Positions 5,941-7,029 of a DNA stretch of 7,029 nt are shown here, in pieces. The notes under the pieces were generated by a model. It did not search any database. It was not told the DNA's origin and saw only the letters and a list, made by a program, of their open reading frames with translations. The DNA comes from Alistipes sp. Lineage in GTDB: Bacteria > Bacteroidota > Bacteroidia > Bacteroidales > Rikenellaceae. The position numbers and the translations under genes were made by a program. The DNA is taken from the NCBI GenBank assembly GCA_017629615.1, contig JAGBWT010000147.1, positions 1 through 7,029 on the forward strand, written 5' to 3'. Every line of letters starts with the position of its first letter. Within the stretch, counting starts at the first letter, position 1.

Positions 5941-6918
5941 CTAATAGTTTCTGCCTACGAGACTCTCGACATAGCGACGCATCTGCTCGGTGCGCGAAGG
6001 CTCGACCGATACGGTTTCGAGAATCGACAGCGCACGGTTGATGCGCAACGTGATTTGCTGCTCGGTGAGAGAGCGGATATTGAGGCTCTCGTAGAGTGCC
6101 TTTATGGTTGCAATCTTCTCGTCGTCCGAGAGGTCGGAGCGCAGGTGTGTCGTGCGCAAAACCTCGCGCTGCTCCTCGTTGGCGTGCGACATAGCCATAA
6201 TCATCAGGTAGGTCTTTTTGCCCTCCAAAATATCGCCACCAATCTTCTTGCCAAGACGTTCGTCGCCAAAGCTGTCGAGCAGGTCGTCTTGCAGCTGGAA
6301 GGCGATGCCGACCTCGGTTGCAAAGCGGTCGAGGCGGTTGATATCCTCCTCCGAAGCCCCTGCAAGGCGTGCGCCGATGGTCACCGAGCCCGAGAGCAGT
6401 GCTGCGGTTTTCAACCCAATCATCTTGGTATATTCGGTTACCGAGACCTTCTCCTGCTGCTCGAAGTCCATATCGTACTGCTGACCCTCACACACTTCGG
6501 CCGCCATAGTGTTAAATCGCTCAAAGACCTGCGGCAGTTTGTCGGACGGGGTGTTTTGCAAGTGCTTGTAGGCCTCGATAAGCATCACGTCGCCCGACAA
6601 AATCGCGATGTTGCTGCCCCACTTGGCATATACCGACTCGCGACCACGACGCATTGCGGCATTGTCCATAATATCGTCGTGCAGGAGCGTGAAGTTGTGA
6701 AAAATCTCGACCGCCATAGCCGCCTCGACGGCCATCTCGACATCGTTGGCAAAGATGTTGTAGGTGAGCAACATCAGCACGGGGCGCATACGTTTGCCAC
6801 CCTCTTCGAGTGCGTAATTTATTGGTGCATATAGCATTTTTGGCTCCTCGGGGAGTTGCATCAGAGCGAGGTGTCGCTCAAAAAGTTTTGCGATTTCTGT
6901 GGCGGAATAGGTTGTCAT
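5941..6918 (-). CDS. Polyprenyl diphosphate synthase (short-chain type)
   Basis: Trans-isoprenyl diphosphate synthase that condenses isopentenyl diphosphate onto an allylic diphosphate, in the cytosol with Mg2+. The protein has 325 residues, normal for the family. Substrate-binding GGKRMRP (40-46), the first Asp-rich motif DDIMD (81-85) with RRGR following (90-93), KTAAL (170-174) and the second motif QLQDDLLD (208-215) with KKIGGDILEGKKT (223-235) are all intact. The first motif has no two-residue insert, and Phe76 lies five residues before it, as in archaeal-type geranylgeranyl synthases. This points to a C15-C20 product rather than a C35-C40 quinone tail. The frame is open 30 codons further upstream, but that stretch contains the promoter, so ATG 6918 is used. 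First gene of the unit. Gene class is firm; product length is inferred. Confidence 0.92.
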   Translation of the reverse strand: MTTYSATEIAKLFERHLALMQLPEEPKMLYAPINYALEEGGKRMRPVLMLLTYNIFANDVEMAVEAAMAVEIFHNFTLLHDDIMDNAAMRRGRESVYAKWGSNIAILSGDVMLIEAYKHLQNTPSDKLPQVFERFNTMAAEVCEGQQYDMDFEQQEKVSVTEYTKMIGLKTAALLSGSVTIGARLAGASEEDINRLDRFATEVGIAFQLQDDLLDSFGDERLGKKIGGDILEGKKTYLMIMAMSHANEEQREVLRTTHLRSDLSDDEKIATIKALYESLNIRSLTEQQITLRINRALSILETVSVEPSRTEQMRRYVESLVGRNY

Positions 6919-6978
6919 AACTCTATGTGTTGGGCCTCGTCGTGACTTGGCCGATTTGACTTTCGTTGTTATCAACCT

Positions 6979-7009
6979 CAAAAGTATAAAAAAATAAGCA
7001 GATTTCAAA
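6979..7009 (-). promoter_or_regulatory. Bacteroidota-type promoter of the five-gene unit
   Basis: On the minus strand, TTTG (7009-7006), a 19-base spacer, and TACTTTTG (6986-6979) match the -33/-7 consensus of the primary Bacteroidota sigma factor exactly. Transcription would start near 6975, giving a leader of about 55 bases before ATG 6918. No comparable promoter was noticed in the short gaps further down the unit, which fits one transcript from the prenyl synthase to mqnD. Confidence 0.75.
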
Positions 7010-7011
7010 AC

Positions 7012-7028
7012 CCAACCCCCGCAGTTGG
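7012..7028 (-). terminator. Possible weak terminator of an upstream gene
   Basis: Minus-strand CCAAC (7028-7024) can pair with GTTGG (7016-7012) over a 7-base loop, followed by GTTTT. It could end transcription from a gene beyond the right edge just before the promoter at 7009. The stem is only five pairs and the T tract overlaps the -33 box, so chance is quite possible. Confidence 0.25.
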
Positions 7029-7029
7029 C

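Noticed and set aside
4973..5944. Plus-strand frame of about 323 codons
   Set aside because: It is antisense to the U32 gene, whose signature motif and cysteines are intact on the other strand.
6055..6834. Plus-strand frame of about 259 codons
   Set aside because: Shadow of the prenyl synthase, which has both Asp-rich motifs intact on the minus strand.
6919..7008. N-terminal extension of the prenyl synthase to ATG 7008
   Set aside because: This stretch contains the consensus promoter and would add residues not typical of the family; ATG 6918 fits better.

Overview
The window looks like chromosome of a Bacteroidota bacterium, most likely order Bacteroidales (Rikenellaceae/Alistipes-like is my best guess, not shown by the sequence). 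The reasons are promoters of the Bacteroidota type (TTTG, 19-base spacer, TAnnTTTG), AT-rich leaders mostly without Shine-Dalgarno sites, an EF-G2-type elongation factor paralog, and a futalosine-pathway menaquinone gene pair. All recognised genes are on the minus strand, so transcription runs from high to low coordinates.

Layout in transcription order: a near-consensus promoter (7009-6979) drives a compact unit of five genes. These are a short-chain-type polyprenyl diphosphate synthase (6918-5941), a peptidase-U32-family protein of the TrhP/RlhA RNA-hydroxylation type (5920-4667), an aminopeptidase P (4645-3251), a fused gene carrying a four-helix-bundle domain followed by futalosine hydrolase MqnB (3208-2075), and MqnD (2078-1302), which overlaps MqnB by an ATGA. 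An intrinsic terminator (1272-1245) closes the unit. A second promoter (1234-1204) then starts a separate gene, the EF-G-like factor EF-G2 (1149 to beyond base 1), whose C-terminal half lies outside the window.

Functionally, MqnB and MqnD are two steps of the futalosine route from chorismate to menaquinone (mqnA, mqnE and mqnC are not here). The prenyl synthase could feed isoprenoid metabolism, including the quinone tail. The U32 protein and the aminopeptidase are probably housekeeping passengers.

The most unusual part is 2617-3253. A relatively AT-rich four-helix-bundle (S23/IVP-like) reading frame is bracketed by two inverted arms of degenerate 9-base tandem repeats (unit close to CCCTAACGC). 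One arm lies between the aminopeptidase and the fused gene and supplies the aminopeptidase stop codon. The other is translated as an Asn/Pro-rich tripeptide linker that joins the four-helix bundle in frame to MqnB, whose own start codon is gone. This looks like a roughly 640-bp repeat-bounded cassette that landed at the 5' end of mqnB and was accommodated as a gene fusion. That origin is an inference; the repeats, their orientation and the open frame are directly visible.
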